A stretch of DNA of 64,000 nucleotides, from assembly GCA_018242585.1 (NCBI GenBank), contig JAFEBQ010000035.1:1-64000 (forward strand), in the 5' to 3' direction. Origin of the DNA: Planctomycetota bacterium (GTDB lineage: Bacteria; Planctomycetota; Planctomycetia; Pirellulales; PNKZ01). Below the pieces are notes generated by a model. The model made no database searches and was not told the DNA's origin. It saw only the letters and a program-made list of their open reading frames with translations. Both the position numbers and the translations under genes were made by a program. Positions 16,560 to 25,421 of this stretch are shown here, piece by piece (position 1 is the first letter of the stretch; each line of letters begins with the position of its first letter).

Positions 16560-19007
16560 TTAGTGGTTGAACAGGAACTCACGCGAGTTCAGCAGCGCCC
16601 AAAAGACGTCGGTCAGCACTTGGGCCTGGTCCTTCTCGCCGACCATCGCCAGCAAGCGAGACTTTTCTTCCTCGGTTGGGCGCCGCGTCAGGCAGCGAAT
16701 GTACATCGTGTCGATGATCTCGGCCGGCGCCTTCTTGGCCTGTAACATCTTGGTGATGATGCCGCCGGCGGCGATTTTGCCTTCGACCGTGGCGCCGTTG
16801 ATCAGGTGCAACGACTGGGACAGCGTCGGGTCGGTCTTGGCGTCGGCGGCACAAACCGTCTCGCGCGTCGAGCGGCCGAACGTGGTCAGGAAGTAGCTGC
16901 TCGTCGCGCCGTCCGGAATCTCGGTCGCGTGCGAACCCTGGGCCAGGCCCCGGAACCGCTCGGGCGCTTCGGTCGCCTGGCTGATGCAGTCCAACAGGCA
17001 TTCGGCCTTGATGCGGCGGATGTTGCCGTGGGCGAAGTTCTTTTCGTCGTCTTCGTTGCTGGCGTTCCGCTGAGTCGCCCGCTGGTACGCCTGCGAATTG
17101 CAAATATCGCGAACCAACTGCTTCATGTCATAGTTGTACTTCACCAATTGGTCGCCCAAAGCGTTGAACAGTTCGGGATTGCTGGGCGGGTTGCTAACGC
17201 GGATGTCGTCCACTGGCTGGACGACCCCCATGCCGAAGAAGTGTTCCCAAATCCGGTTGGCCACGCTGGTGGGAAACAGCGGATTGTCCGCCGAGGCCAG
17301 CCAGTCAGCGACCACTTGCCTGCGATCCTTACCCGCCACGGCCGGAGTCGGGCCGCCGAGGAACTTGGGGGGCATGGCCTTCTTGACAACTGGGTGATTC
17401 ACTTCTCCGCCACCGCGATTGAAGATGATGTACTCGCGCGGGTCTTCGGCCTGCTTGCGGCCAACCTGGGTGAAGAACGAGGCAAAGCTGTAATAGTCGT
17501 CCATCGTCCAGCGATCGAACGGATGGTTGTGGCACTGGGCGCACTGGGTGCGAATGCCCATGAACACCTGGGCCACGTTCTCGGCTGATTTCAGCGCATC
17601 GGGCTGGGCCAAGTAGAAATTGGTGGCCGGAGTGGCGAACGAACTGCCGCTCGACGCCAACAGGTCATGGACGATCTTGTCGATTGGCCGATTCTGGTGA
17701 ATCTGGTCGGTCAGCCACTTGGAATACAGGTAAATCCCCTTGGGCTGCATGATCTGGTTGTTTGAGCGCACCAGCAGAATCTCAGCCCACTTCATCGCCC
17801 ACAGTTCCGAGAACTCGCGGCGTTCCAACAAGCGATCGATCAGCTTGGCCCGCTTTTGCGGATCCTTGTCGGCGGTGAATTCTAGGAACTCTTGCTCGCT
17901 GGGCAACAAGCCGGTCAGGTCAATCGTGATGCGACGCAAGAAGGTCGCGTCGTCGCATTGCTCGCTGGGAAGGATGCGCAGCTTTTCGAGCTTGGCGTTC
18001 ACCAGTTGATCGATGTAGTTCACCGGCTGCATCTTCGGCGCTACATAGTCGAGACCCTTGGGCAGGACCAGCACTTGCGATCCGACCGAGAAGGTGTCGA
18101 AGCGGGCCATGATGAAGGCCTCGCCACGCGCCGCCGCCGTCACCACACCCTCGGGCGTCATTTGGGCCGAGGTTTCGTTGTTCGACGAGAAGACCGTCAG
18201 GTCCGTCACGTCGCGATCGGTGCCATCGGTGTAGACCGCCCGGGCGATGAACCGCTGCTTGGCGCCGGTCCCTTCAAGCACCGCGCTCGGCGGATAAATC
18301 TCAACGCGGACCACCTTGGGCACCTGCCCCACATCGTTCGGCGCGCCGGCTTCAAGCCAACGGAGGACCGTGGCGTAGTAATCGCTGTTCTTCTCGAACC
18401 GCTTGCCACCGGTGTGAGGCACCGAGCCGTCGGCTTTCTCCAGCAGCATGCTCTCGGCCGGCAGGGCCAAGTTCACGCGGCGGAAGCCCAACTCGTGGGT
18501 AATGCGATAGTGATCGCCGGCCGGGTCGAAGCCGAACAGCGACATGTTAAAGCCGTCCTTGCCGCGCGCCGCGCCGTGGCAGCTACCCGTGTTGCAGCCA
18601 GCGCGGGTAAAGACCGCCATCACGTCGAGCGTGAAGCTGACCGGGCGTTCGGTCTTGGCTTCCTTGACCGAGACCGCTCGTTCGACCTTGTGGCCGTTGA
18701 ATTCGATTTCGAGCTTGGTGCTGCCGTCGGCGACGGGCAGGACGGTGCTCCCTTCGATCTTCGCGATCTTGCCATCGGCCAGCTTGGCTTTGGCCTGGGA
18801 CGTCACGTCGAGTGTCACGCCGTCGCTGCGCTCGGCTACCACGACGAAGCTTTGCCGATCGCGCGACGTCGTCAGATTCAACTCCGGCGGAAAGACCTCG
18901 ACCTTGGTGATCGTGGGGGCCGCCTCGAGCGCGGCAGGCAAAACCCAAGCGCAAATCGCCAGACAAATCGGGCGCGCGATATTCCATCCCATGCGAGTCA
19001 CGTTCAA
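16560..19007 (-). CDS. DUF1549/DUF1553 protein with Ig-like and cytochrome-type segments
   Basis: This 815-aa secreted protein is typical of planctomycetes. After a signal peptide (to about residue 29) come a Big-type Ig-like region, a heme-type GCNTGSCHGAARGKDGF segment and a second Ig-like region (VVRVEIYPPSAVLEG…VVTAAARGEAFIMARF). DUF1549 follows (YIDQLVNAKLEKLRILPSEQCDDATFLRRITIDLTGLLP), and DUF1553 starts around NPLFPTSVANRIWEHFFGMGVV. CAQCHNHPFDRW is a canonical CxxCH site. It sits between the PPC protein (9 bp away) and the cytochrome/WD40 protein, and paired DUF1549-1553/DUF1501 genes are a hallmark of the phylum. The biochemical role is unknown. Confidence 0.9.
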   Translation of the reverse strand: MNVTRMGWNIARPICLAICAWVLPAALEAAPTITKVEVFPPELNLTTSRDRQSFVVVAERSDGVTLDVTSQAKAKLADGKIAKIEGSTVLPVADGSTKLEIEFNGHKVERAVSVKEAKTERPVSFTLDVMAVFTRAGCNTGSCHGAARGKDGFNMSLFGFDPAGDHYRITHELGFRRVNLALPAESMLLEKADGSVPHTGGKRFEKNSDYYATVLRWLEAGAPNDVGQVPKVVRVEIYPPSAVLEGTGAKQRFIARAVYTDGTDRDVTDLTVFSSNNETSAQMTPEGVVTAAARGEAFIMARFDTFSVGSQVLVLPKGLDYVAPKMQPVNYIDQLVNAKLEKLRILPSEQCDDATFLRRITIDLTGLLPSEQEFLEFTADKDPQKRAKLIDRLLERREFSELWAMKWAEILLVRSNNQIMQPKGIYLYSKWLTDQIHQNRPIDKIVHDLLASSGSSFATPATNFYLAQPDALKSAENVAQVFMGIRTQCAQCHNHPFDRWTMDDYYSFASFFTQVGRKQAEDPREYIIFNRGGGEVNHPVVKKAMPPKFLGGPTPAVAGKDRRQVVADWLASADNPLFPTSVANRIWEHFFGMGVVQPVDDIRVSNPPSNPELFNALGDQLVKYNYDMKQLVRDICNSQAYQRATQRNASNEDDEKNFAHGNIRRIKAECLLDCISQATEAPERFRGLAQGSHATEIPDGATSSYFLTTFGRSTRETVCAADAKTDPTLSQSLHLINGATVEGKIAAGGIITKMLQAKKAPAEIIDTMYIRCLTRRPTEEEKSRLLAMVGEKDQAQVLTDVFWALLNSREFLFNH

Positions 19008-19016
19008 CTCCTCGTG

Positions 19017-21401
19017 TTACTTCGACTTCTGCGCAGGTGCGGGAGCCGGCTTCTTTTCTGTTTCTTTCTTCACCAGCGGCACATCGACGCGCAACTCAGC
19101 GGGGCCGAGCATGTGGATGATCGGCTCGCCGTCTTGCATGACCGTGGCGCGGCACATCAATGACTTGTGACGGCCGCCCGGCGTCTTGGCCGTGGTATCG
19201 ACCTTGAGCGTTACCTTTTCGGCCTGGGCGTCGAACTCGATCGGCTCGGCCTTGGCTTCCGCCGGCAGGCCCAGCAGTTCGAGCTTTGCCTTGCCGGCGA
19301 ACTCGCGGGCCACGTCGACGTCGATGGTGAAATCAGTCGACTTCCCCTGATCGACGGCCATCGGCTTGAAGGCAAAGGTAAAGAACGATTCTTCGACCTT
19401 CAGGACCACCATCTGCGTGGCGACTTCGACCCGTTGACCTCCGACCTCGGCCGAGCCGACGACCACGATTCGCCAGTCGCCGGTCTGGGCATCCTTGCTG
19501 GCTGTCAGCGGCATGATCCCTTCGGTCTGGCCTTCGTTGATCATGGCCGAGCCCGACGAGCTGACACCCGGCGGGTTGTAAACCATTCGCATGGTGACCG
19601 GGGCCTTGTAGTCCTTGTCGCGAACGCAGCGAACCTTCAGTTCCATCGAACCGTTGCGGACCAGCGGAACCTTCGGCTCGACAATTTCCAGATGGAACGG
19701 CACCGGACGAATCACGGCCGTGGCCATCCGCGTTTCGGTGCGGCCGAACAGGACGCGGTTGTTGTTCACGCGAACCATCATGCTCAACTGTTCCAGGTGG
19801 CCGTCGATGGTCACGTCCTTGTCGCCTTGTTTGGTCTTCAACTGGCCAGTCAGGTCAACCAGTCCACCACCAATCGCGGCATCGTCCGCCGCCGAGACCA
19901 AGAACAGCGTCTGTGATTGGTTGGACGGCATCGGCACGACTTCGGCTTTGAAGCCAGGCGGCAGATCCTTGAGCGTCACGGCCACATCGCCCGAGCAATC
20001 GCGGCGCTGGGCGCTCATCATCAGGGCCATCCGGTTCCCTTGCGGCACCGGCAGCACAATGTCTTCATAGCGGCGCAGCTCGGGCAGGCTGAGCGACAGC
20101 GCCGGCTGGGCCTGGGTAATTTCGACGCGATAGACGAATCGCGGGCCGCCGCGATTGAGCATGTCCTTGACGACCACCACGTACTCGCCGTCGGCCGGGA
20201 CGTTGAACTTGAGCGCGCTGTCCGGATCATTTCCCACGTCGTCGTTCGACGCCACGGCGCCACCGGCGGCGCGTTCGATCGTCAGCACCGAGTCGATCGG
20301 CGAGCGCAGACTGCGCCCGAACAGCCGGACGTCGTACGATTCACCCTTCTTGGCGGTAAACTTAAAGCGGTCGATGTCCCCCTCGGCTTGCAAAATACCG
20401 TTCAGAGCGACGGGCGCCGTCACCGGCGTGGCCTTGTCGCTCGTGTCGTTCGGTTCGGCTTCCAAGGCGTTTGCCAGCGTGCTGAGCCGGAAGGGAATGC
20501 CGCTCGGCGCGGCGCCGCGATCGTCGTGGGCCTGAATCTCGTAGCGATAGCTTGCTTTCTTGGGCGTGGCCAGGGCCAGCGTCGTATCGCCCGCCACGTC
20601 GCCAATCAGCTTGACGCTCACCGTCTGGCCAAGCGGGCCGCCGGGGGGATAAGCCGCGCGGGGCTGCGGATAGCGGCCAATGTGAACGCGATAAGCGCCA
20701 TTGCCCAGCAGGGCCATGTCGCGCACCAGGATGAAGTACTTTCCCTCTTCTGGAGCGACGCACGAGGCGATGGCGTCGCAGTTGATCAGCACGTCATCAT
20801 CGGAGTTGGCCAATTCGTTAAGGTTGGCATCGGAGATCGAAACGAACGGGTCGAACAAGCCGCGCCCCAGGCGAATGCCTTCGATTTCGGCCGTGAGCCG
20901 TTCCCCCTTCTTGGCCTGGACGACGTAATAGTCCAGGTCGTCGCCGTTGGCCGTGCCGTTGACCGTGGTGTCAAGTTCGATCTGCTGAGCCTTTGCCGGT
21001 TCGTTGTTCGGTTCCTTTTCGGTCACTTCGGCCAATGCGCCGATTGAAAACACGCCCAGTTCGCTGATGCCGTAAGCCGTCACCACGCGAATCGAATGTT
21101 GGCCCAAGCGACAATCGCTGCTGATGGCCAACGTGAGTTCGGCGGTGCGTTCGTCGAGCTGTTTGACCCCCTTCACCGTGATGCCGGGCTCATAGACGAT
21201 CAGCCCCTCGACCTTGGACAAACCACGGCCGGCGATCTTGACCGTCAACTCGGCGCCGCGCGAAGCGCCCGGCGGAACCACGTTGGCGATTTGTGCGACC
21301 TGCTGGGCGGCGGCTTGCTGGGACGAAACCAAAATGGCGGCCAAAGCAACGATCAGCCCGGGGCACGGCGACAGGAAGCGGCGAGGAGAACTTAGTTTCA
21401 T
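19017..21401 (-). CDS. secreted protein with bacterial pre-peptidase C-terminal (PPC) domains
   Basis: The 794-aa exported protein has the signal peptide MKLSSPRRFLSPCPGLIVALAAILVSSQQAAAQ and an IPT/TIG-like segment (VPPGASRGAELTVKIAGRGL). At least two PPC-type beta domains follow (EKEPNNEPAKAQQIELDTTVNGTANGDDLDYYVVQAKKGERLTAEI and EAEPNDTSDKATPVTAPVALNGILQAEGDIDRFKFTAKKGESYDVRL). The C-terminus is beta-rich with a Lys/Pro/Ala tail. ATG 21401 is used because the signal peptide begins there; the frame is open to 21536 but the extra residues are not signal-like. It lies 9 bp before the DUF1549/1553 gene and probably acts with it at the cell surface or periplasm. Confidence 0.85.
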   Translation of the reverse strand: MKLSSPRRFLSPCPGLIVALAAILVSSQQAAAQQVAQIANVVPPGASRGAELTVKIAGRGLSKVEGLIVYEPGITVKGVKQLDERTAELTLAISSDCRLGQHSIRVVTAYGISELGVFSIGALAEVTEKEPNNEPAKAQQIELDTTVNGTANGDDLDYYVVQAKKGERLTAEIEGIRLGRGLFDPFVSISDANLNELANSDDDVLINCDAIASCVAPEEGKYFILVRDMALLGNGAYRVHIGRYPQPRAAYPPGGPLGQTVSVKLIGDVAGDTTLALATPKKASYRYEIQAHDDRGAAPSGIPFRLSTLANALEAEPNDTSDKATPVTAPVALNGILQAEGDIDRFKFTAKKGESYDVRLFGRSLRSPIDSVLTIERAAGGAVASNDDVGNDPDSALKFNVPADGEYVVVVKDMLNRGGPRFVYRVEITQAQPALSLSLPELRRYEDIVLPVPQGNRMALMMSAQRRDCSGDVAVTLKDLPPGFKAEVVPMPSNQSQTLFLVSAADDAAIGGGLVDLTGQLKTKQGDKDVTIDGHLEQLSMMVRVNNNRVLFGRTETRMATAVIRPVPFHLEIVEPKVPLVRNGSMELKVRCVRDKDYKAPVTMRMVYNPPGVSSSGSAMINEGQTEGIMPLTASKDAQTGDWRIVVVGSAEVGGQRVEVATQMVVLKVEESFFTFAFKPMAVDQGKSTDFTIDVDVAREFAGKAKLELLGLPAEAKAEPIEFDAQAEKVTLKVDTTAKTPGGRHKSLMCRATVMQDGEPIIHMLGPAELRVDVPLVKKETEKKPAPAPAQKSK

Positions 21402-21728
21402 CGTCAGGTACCGCGAAGGATGTGAGGGTTCTTCGGAAGTTTTTCGGGGATCACGCGGATGGAACAGTTCAGATTGAGTGAACGCGGAACGCCAGCCACG
21501 GCGGCGCGTCTCACCCAGACGTTCTCGAAGTGTCACGCTCTGGGGAATGCGGGGTCGAGCGCGATTCAGGTTGGGCGGGCCAGGAACAAATCAGGGATCA
21601 CACGGGCAGGTTGGCAATGCGCTCATCGCCGGCTGGTTTGCTGGCCAGCCGGCGACGGTGCGCTTGGTTTCATTCTAATTGCGAGGCGCGATTCGTCGAC
21701 GATTTGTTCGCCGGACGAATTGCGAAAA
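21402..21728. other. intergenic region with no recognised gene
   Basis: 327 bp lie between the DUF1501 gene and the PPC gene, both on the minus strand. I see no conserved small frame, hairpin terminator or clear promoter. The distance allows a second promoter for the downstream three genes. Confidence 0.35.
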
Positions 21729-23030
21729 CTAGGCAATCAATTCCTTGAGCAGTTTACCGCCGTCGCAAATCTCAATCGGGCGGTCGCCCGGAGCCATCAA
21801 CTCCTTGTCGGCCACGATGCCCAACTGGTTGTAAACCGTGGTCGCCAGGTCGGCGGGCCCGACCGGATCGTCCTCGGGTTCGCTGGCCGTGGCGTTCGAC
21901 GTGCCGTAGGCCATGCCGCGCTTGACGCCGCCACCGGCGAGAACCACGCTGAACACGCGGGCCCAGTGATCGCGGCCGGCCGTACGGTTGATCTTCGGCG
22001 TGCGGCCGAACTCGGACGACACCATGACCAGCGTTTCGTCGAGCAAGCCCTGCTTGTCGAGGTCGCCGATCAACATGGCAAAGGCCTTGTCAAAGTCAGG
22101 CAACGTGCGCTGCATGCTCGAGGTGATCCGATCATGCATGTCCCAGCCACCGTAGGTGAGCGAGACAAACCGCACGCCAGCAGCCACCAGCCGGCGAGCC
22201 ATCAGCATCCGCTGGCCAGCCTGGTTGCGACCATAGGCGTCGCGAACAGCGGCCGGTTCGGCGTCGATGTTGAACGCTTCGCGAGCTTGCTTCGAGCTGA
22301 TCAGGCTATAGGCCCGATCATAGAAGGTGTCCATCGCCTTCAGACCGTCCGACTTTTCCTTGGCGGCGAAGTACGAGTTCACCGCTTCCAGGGCGGTGCG
22401 ACGACGGGTGAAGCGATCTTCGGTCATGCTCCCTTGCATGCTCAGGTCGCGGACCTGGAAGCCGCCTTGAGCGGGGTCCGAGCCCAGCGCGAACGGCGCG
22501 AACGACGAGCTCAGGTAGCCCGAACTGGCGAACTCGTTCGGCACATTCGGAATGCAGACATACGGCGGCAGGTTGTTGCGCGGGCCGTATTCGTGACTAA
22601 CCACCGAACCCATGCACGGGTAAGTGAGGGCCGGGCTCGGCTTGTAGCCGGTGAACATGTTGTGCGTGCCACGTTCGTGGGCCGCTTCGCCGTGGGTCAT
22701 CGAGCGGATGACCGAAATCTTGTCGGCGATGTCCGCCGTACGGGGTAGCAGTTCCGAGAACTGCACGCCGGGGATCTTGGTGTTGATCGGCTTCAGTTCG
22801 CCGCGATACTCGATCGGCGCGAACGGCTTGGGATCGAAGGTTTCTTGGTGGGCCATGCCACCTGGCAGATAGATGTGAATCACGCTCTTGGCCTTGGCGG
22901 GCAAGAAGTCGTAATTCTTTTGTCCAGCCTGAGCTTCCTGAACGCGGAAGAAGTCAGCCAGGCTGATGCCCACGCCGGCCAACGCGCCGACGGTGAGAAA
23001 ACCACGACGGCCAGGATTAAAGCTACTCAT
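21729..23030 (-). CDS. DUF1501 Tat-exported protein
   Basis: This 433-aa protein belongs to the DUF1501 family, related to the alkaline-phosphatase/sulfatase fold. The N-terminus NPGRRGFLTVGALAGVGISLADFF is a twin-arginine signal. Family segments include VIHIYLPGGMAHQETFDPKPFAPIEYRG, SVIRSMTHGEAAHERGTHNMFTGY, MVSSEFGRTPKINRTAGRDHW and NQLGIVADKEL. AGGGAG precedes the ATG by about 10 bases. It is the promoter-proximal gene of the cluster with PPC, DUF1549/1553 and cytochrome/WD40 proteins. The substrate is unknown. Confidence 0.92.
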   Translation of the reverse strand: MSSFNPGRRGFLTVGALAGVGISLADFFRVQEAQAGQKNYDFLPAKAKSVIHIYLPGGMAHQETFDPKPFAPIEYRGELKPINTKIPGVQFSELLPRTADIADKISVIRSMTHGEAAHERGTHNMFTGYKPSPALTYPCMGSVVSHEYGPRNNLPPYVCIPNVPNEFASSGYLSSSFAPFALGSDPAQGGFQVRDLSMQGSMTEDRFTRRRTALEAVNSYFAAKEKSDGLKAMDTFYDRAYSLISSKQAREAFNIDAEPAAVRDAYGRNQAGQRMLMARRLVAAGVRFVSLTYGGWDMHDRITSSMQRTLPDFDKAFAMLIGDLDKQGLLDETLVMVSSEFGRTPKINRTAGRDHWARVFSVVLAGGGVKRGMAYGTSNATASEPEDDPVGPADLATTVYNQLGIVADKELMAPGDRPIEICDGGKLLKELIA

Positions 23031-23278
23031 TGCCTACATCTCCCTGCTACCAAAGGTGGGTCTTAATGCAGCCCTGTGCGGGCCAGCGGGTGGGGCGTTC
23101 GCAAACCGATTCAAACCAGCGGTGGGGTGCGGCATGCGCGCCGCGGCTGGAGTCGTTCTGCAACTAATTGCCAGCAGAGTTTCAAATGTTACGTGAAAAA
23201 TCCAAAAACATTGATCTGTTCTGCTGGCAGTCCAAACTCGGGCAAGTGTCGGCAAGTGGTTATTCGTTACCTGCCAAG

Positions 23279-23308
23279 AGTTTAGTTAAACAGGCCGAAC
23301 CGTGTCAA
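23279..23308 (-). promoter_or_regulatory. candidate promoter for the DUF1501 cluster
   Basis: On the minus strand TTGACA (23308-23303) is followed after 18 bases by TAAACT (23284-23279). It lies about 250 bp upstream of the DUF1501 start in an AT-richer stretch. It is a motif match only, with a long 5' leader implied. Confidence 0.35.
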
Positions 23309-23385
23309 GCAAATCGCAGGTGGGAGGTGGCGGGAGTTTGGCGCTAGTTCAGCGCCGAACTGGGGCAGGGGGGAAGGGCGCCACT

Positions 23386-23440
23386 GCTCCCCGCGGAGTC
23401 GGCCCGAACCGGTGAGTTCGGGGCGTACTCCGCGAGGAGC
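23386..23440. repeat. long imperfect hairpin downstream of csrA
   Basis: GCTCCCCGCGGAGT (23386-23399) pairs with ACTCCGCGAGGAGC (23427-23440) with one mismatch. Inside it GCCCGAAC (23402-23409) pairs with GTTCGGGGC (23416-23424) with one bulged G. It has no T-run. It begins 56 bp past the csrA stop and could end or stabilise that transcript. Confidence 0.45.
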
Positions 23441-23442
23441 CG

Positions 23443-23568
23443 TTGGCAGCCAAGAAGACTATCGCAGCCAAGAAGACAGTCGCAGCCAAGCGGTATCAAC
23501 CGGCCCGGCTCATGCCACCGGGGGTGGCAGAAATCGTGGCCGAAGCCGCCCGGTTGGCGGCGGGGTGA
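23443..23568 (+). CDS. possible 41-aa Ala/Lys-rich peptide or gene remnant
   Basis: A short plus-strand frame starts with TTG and reads MAAKKTIAAKKTVAAKRYQP…VAEAARLAAG. The DNA has an 18-bp tandem unit (GCAGCCAAGAAGACtatc, GCAGCCAAGAAGACagtc, GCAGCCAAGcgg). Such AAKKT repeats are typical of histone-H1-like or other nucleic-acid-binding tails. AGGAG lies very close upstream. It overlaps the 3' end of csrA in antisense, so it may be a remnant rather than an expressed gene. Confidence 0.25.
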   Translation: MAAKKTIAAKKTVAAKRYQPARLMPPGVAEIVAEAARLAAG

Positions 23569-23726
23569 GGAATCGCGTTTGGCTCCAGTTCTTGCCGTAA
23601 AACCAGCATGTCGGCAGGGGCCTGGATGCCCAGTCGGACCTTGTCACCGGCGACTCGTACGACGGTAATCACAATCGAGTCGCCGAGCTTAATGCTCTCG
23701 TTCTCGCGTCGGGACAACACGAGCAT
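23496..23726 (-). CDS. csrA: carbon storage regulator, RNA-binding
   Basis: CsrA dimers bind GGA motifs in mRNA leaders and control translation. MLVLSRRENESIKLGDSIVITVVRVAGDKVRLGIQAPADMLVLRQEL covers the full five-strand core. The 76-aa form has an unusually long, Ala/Pro-rich C-terminal tail (NAIPHPAANRAASATISATPGGMSRAG) compared with the common 60-65 residues. Two ATGs are adjacent; the second (23726) is preferred because GGAGG lies 6 bases upstream, versus 3 for the first. It is downstream of the 95-aa small gene on the same strand. Confidence 0.92.
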   Translation of the reverse strand: MLVLSRRENESIKLGDSIVITVVRVAGDKVRLGIQAPADMLVLRQELEPNAIPHPAANRAASATISATPGGMSRAG

Positions 23727-23921
23727 CATTCACCTCCGTGTGAAGCGTGCAAAAGCGGGACGAGAACCGGGGTTCGGCTCGGCCGAACGTCTTGCCTCGG
23801 GGCATTGGCAGCCCCACAGTTCGTCCCGCTTGGGTTTCAGTTATGTGAATCTATGTACACTATCTTGGGGCGGCTTGTCAAAGCAATTCCGGGTGTGAAT
23901 TCGGCCGTCCCATTCGGTTGG

Positions 23922-24209
23922 CTAGCTGAGGCTGGGAGCCTGGGCGAGCACCGTCTGCCGAAAGCGTTCTCCCGTCGAGTTATAGAACAAAATCGTGTTG
24001 CGGTCGGTTTCCCAAATGGCCGAGAAAACGACCGAACGAGGTCCGCGAAGGCTGAAAAACATTCCGCAAGGGCGGTCGCCGCGAAGCAGCAATTTCTCCG
24101 TAAACGGAAAGGCGTCGATCTCGAGTTGTTCGTGCTGGCACAAAATGTAATTGACGTACTGACGAAGCTCATTCAGGGATGTAAGACGTTCAATTTCTTT
24201 CGCCGGCAT
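23922..24209 (-). CDS. small hypothetical protein, 95 aa
   Basis: This small soluble protein reads MPAKEIERLTSLNELRQYVNYILCQHEQLEIDAFPFTEKLLLRGDRPCGMFFSLRGPRSVVFSAIWETDRNTILFYNSTGERF…. It has no signal peptide or membrane segment. The mixed alpha/beta composition and ordinary codon use suggest a genuine gene, but I do not recognise the family. GGAG lies 14 bases before the ATG. It precedes csrA by about 195 bp on the same strand, so co-regulation is possible. Confidence 0.65.
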   Translation of the reverse strand: MPAKEIERLTSLNELRQYVNYILCQHEQLEIDAFPFTEKLLLRGDRPCGMFFSLRGPRSVVFSAIWETDRNTILFYNSTGERFRQTVLAQAPSLS

Positions 24210-24440
24210 GGCTAATAACTCATCTCCATAGACAGCGTGAAACGCAGTTCTGGACCGTAACGAAGCAGGGCGTTTGCTAGAGATTGCCGACTAGCGTGCC
24301 CCGCTGACATGGGGAGTATCGGCAAGTTGGGCAAACTGAATTTGCCGCGAAGTTAGGAAATTGTTGCGCAGCGCAAATCAGCGCCCCGCAAGCGCGGCAC
24401 GTTTGGTTTTTTCTTCAAGCGACTCAAATTCAAAATTGCC

Positions 24441-25421
24441 TCAAGGCGCGGCCGAATACCGCTCGTACTCGGCGGCAATATTCGCCGTTTCGGCGTCGCC
24501 CAGATGGAACACATAGCGGTGTCGCAGCGTCAGCGACTTGCCCGATTCAATCTTGGTGACACGAGGCTCTTTGGTCTTGTCGAATTCATGTTCGCCAAAT
24601 GGATTGGCGGCGAACAAGCCGTAGTCGCGCACATGCCAGCGCGTGGGATGGCGGAAACTGCTCGGATGATTCAGCACCGCGATGCCGACCGACTGGCCGT
24701 CGACCTGGCCCGAGTAATCGACCCACCGCGCCGGCTTGCCCCACGCTTCGGTGTCGCGCATGCCTTCGCTGGTCAGGATGTGACCGTTGCCGCCTTTGAC
24801 GTCCATCACCGTCGGCACGCGAATGCCCATTGCCCCTTCCTTTGTGTCGCGAAACTCGACGTCGCCGGCGGTCGCGTTGATGGTGACGTCGAAGTCAATC
24901 ACGCGCGACGTGCCAATCACCTGGAACGTGAGCTTGCGAGTGTCTTCGCAATGCTTCTTGCCGTTCTGATCGATCCAGTCGTTGGTGGTCACCAGGATCG
25001 CGCGGCCGTCCTCGACACCCACCTTGTCGAAGCGGCGATGAACGATCTGGCCCAGCACTCGGCCGTTGGGAATCCCCTTCGGATAGGACGCCGGCTCGGA
25101 CCAGAAGTCCACGCCGTCGACGTCGCCGTGGGTGAACCAGAGCGAGCGCTGATGGACGTGATCGCGTTTTTCCCCTGCGACGTCCGCCATCGGATAAGCC
25201 CGGCTGATCGGCTTACCGGTCGGCCCGATGATTGGCCAAACGATCGGCTTGCTGCCGCTTTTCACGAGGTATTCGGCGAACGGCTGGCCGTCGATGGTGA
25301 TCTTGGCACCGGCGTCGTTCTGTTCAATTTTCACTGTTTCTGCCGCGGCCACGGCGCTCAACAGGCACAGTCCGACCAGGCTCAACGAGGCAGTCCAACG
25401 GAAGCGCGGCGCGCAAAGCAT
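24441..25421 (-). CDS. secreted PmoA/DUF6807-family protein
   Basis: The 326-aa exported protein (signal MLCAPRFRWTASLSLVGLCLLSAVAAAE) belongs to the family annotated as 'PmoA family' or DUF6807, common in planctomycetes. Despite the name it is not a methane monooxygenase. Family hallmarks are KPIVWPIIGPTGKPISRAYPM, RDHVHQRSLWFTHGDVDGVDFW, and GNGHILTSEGMRDTEAWGKPARWVDYSG. Length is normal. The start was set at the signal peptide ATG; an open extension to 25607 runs into the CRISPR leader region and is not signal-like. The function is unknown; carbohydrate-related roles are often guessed. Confidence 0.85.
   Translation of the reverse strand: MLCAPRFRWTASLSLVGLCLLSAVAAAETVKIEQNDAGAKITIDGQPFAEYLVKSGSKPIVWPIIGPTGKPISRAYPMADVAGEKRDHVHQRSLWFTHGDVDGVDFWSEPASYPKGIPNGRVLGQIVHRRFDKVGVEDGRAILVTTNDWIDQNGKKHCEDTRKLTFQVIGTSRVIDFDVTINATAGDVEFRDTKEGAMGIRVPTVMDVKGGNGHILTSEGMRDTEAWGKPARWVDYSGQVDGQSVGIAVLNHPSSFRHPTRWHVRDYGLFAANPFGEHEFDKTKEPRVTKIESGKSLTLRHRYVFHLGDAETANIAAEYERYSAAP

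Noticed and set aside
23412-23600. 62-codon plus-strand frame beginning MSSGRTPRGAVG
   Set aside because: It overlaps the tandem repeat and the csrA gene in a frame without a ribosome-binding site. The AAKKT frame explains the tandem repeat better.
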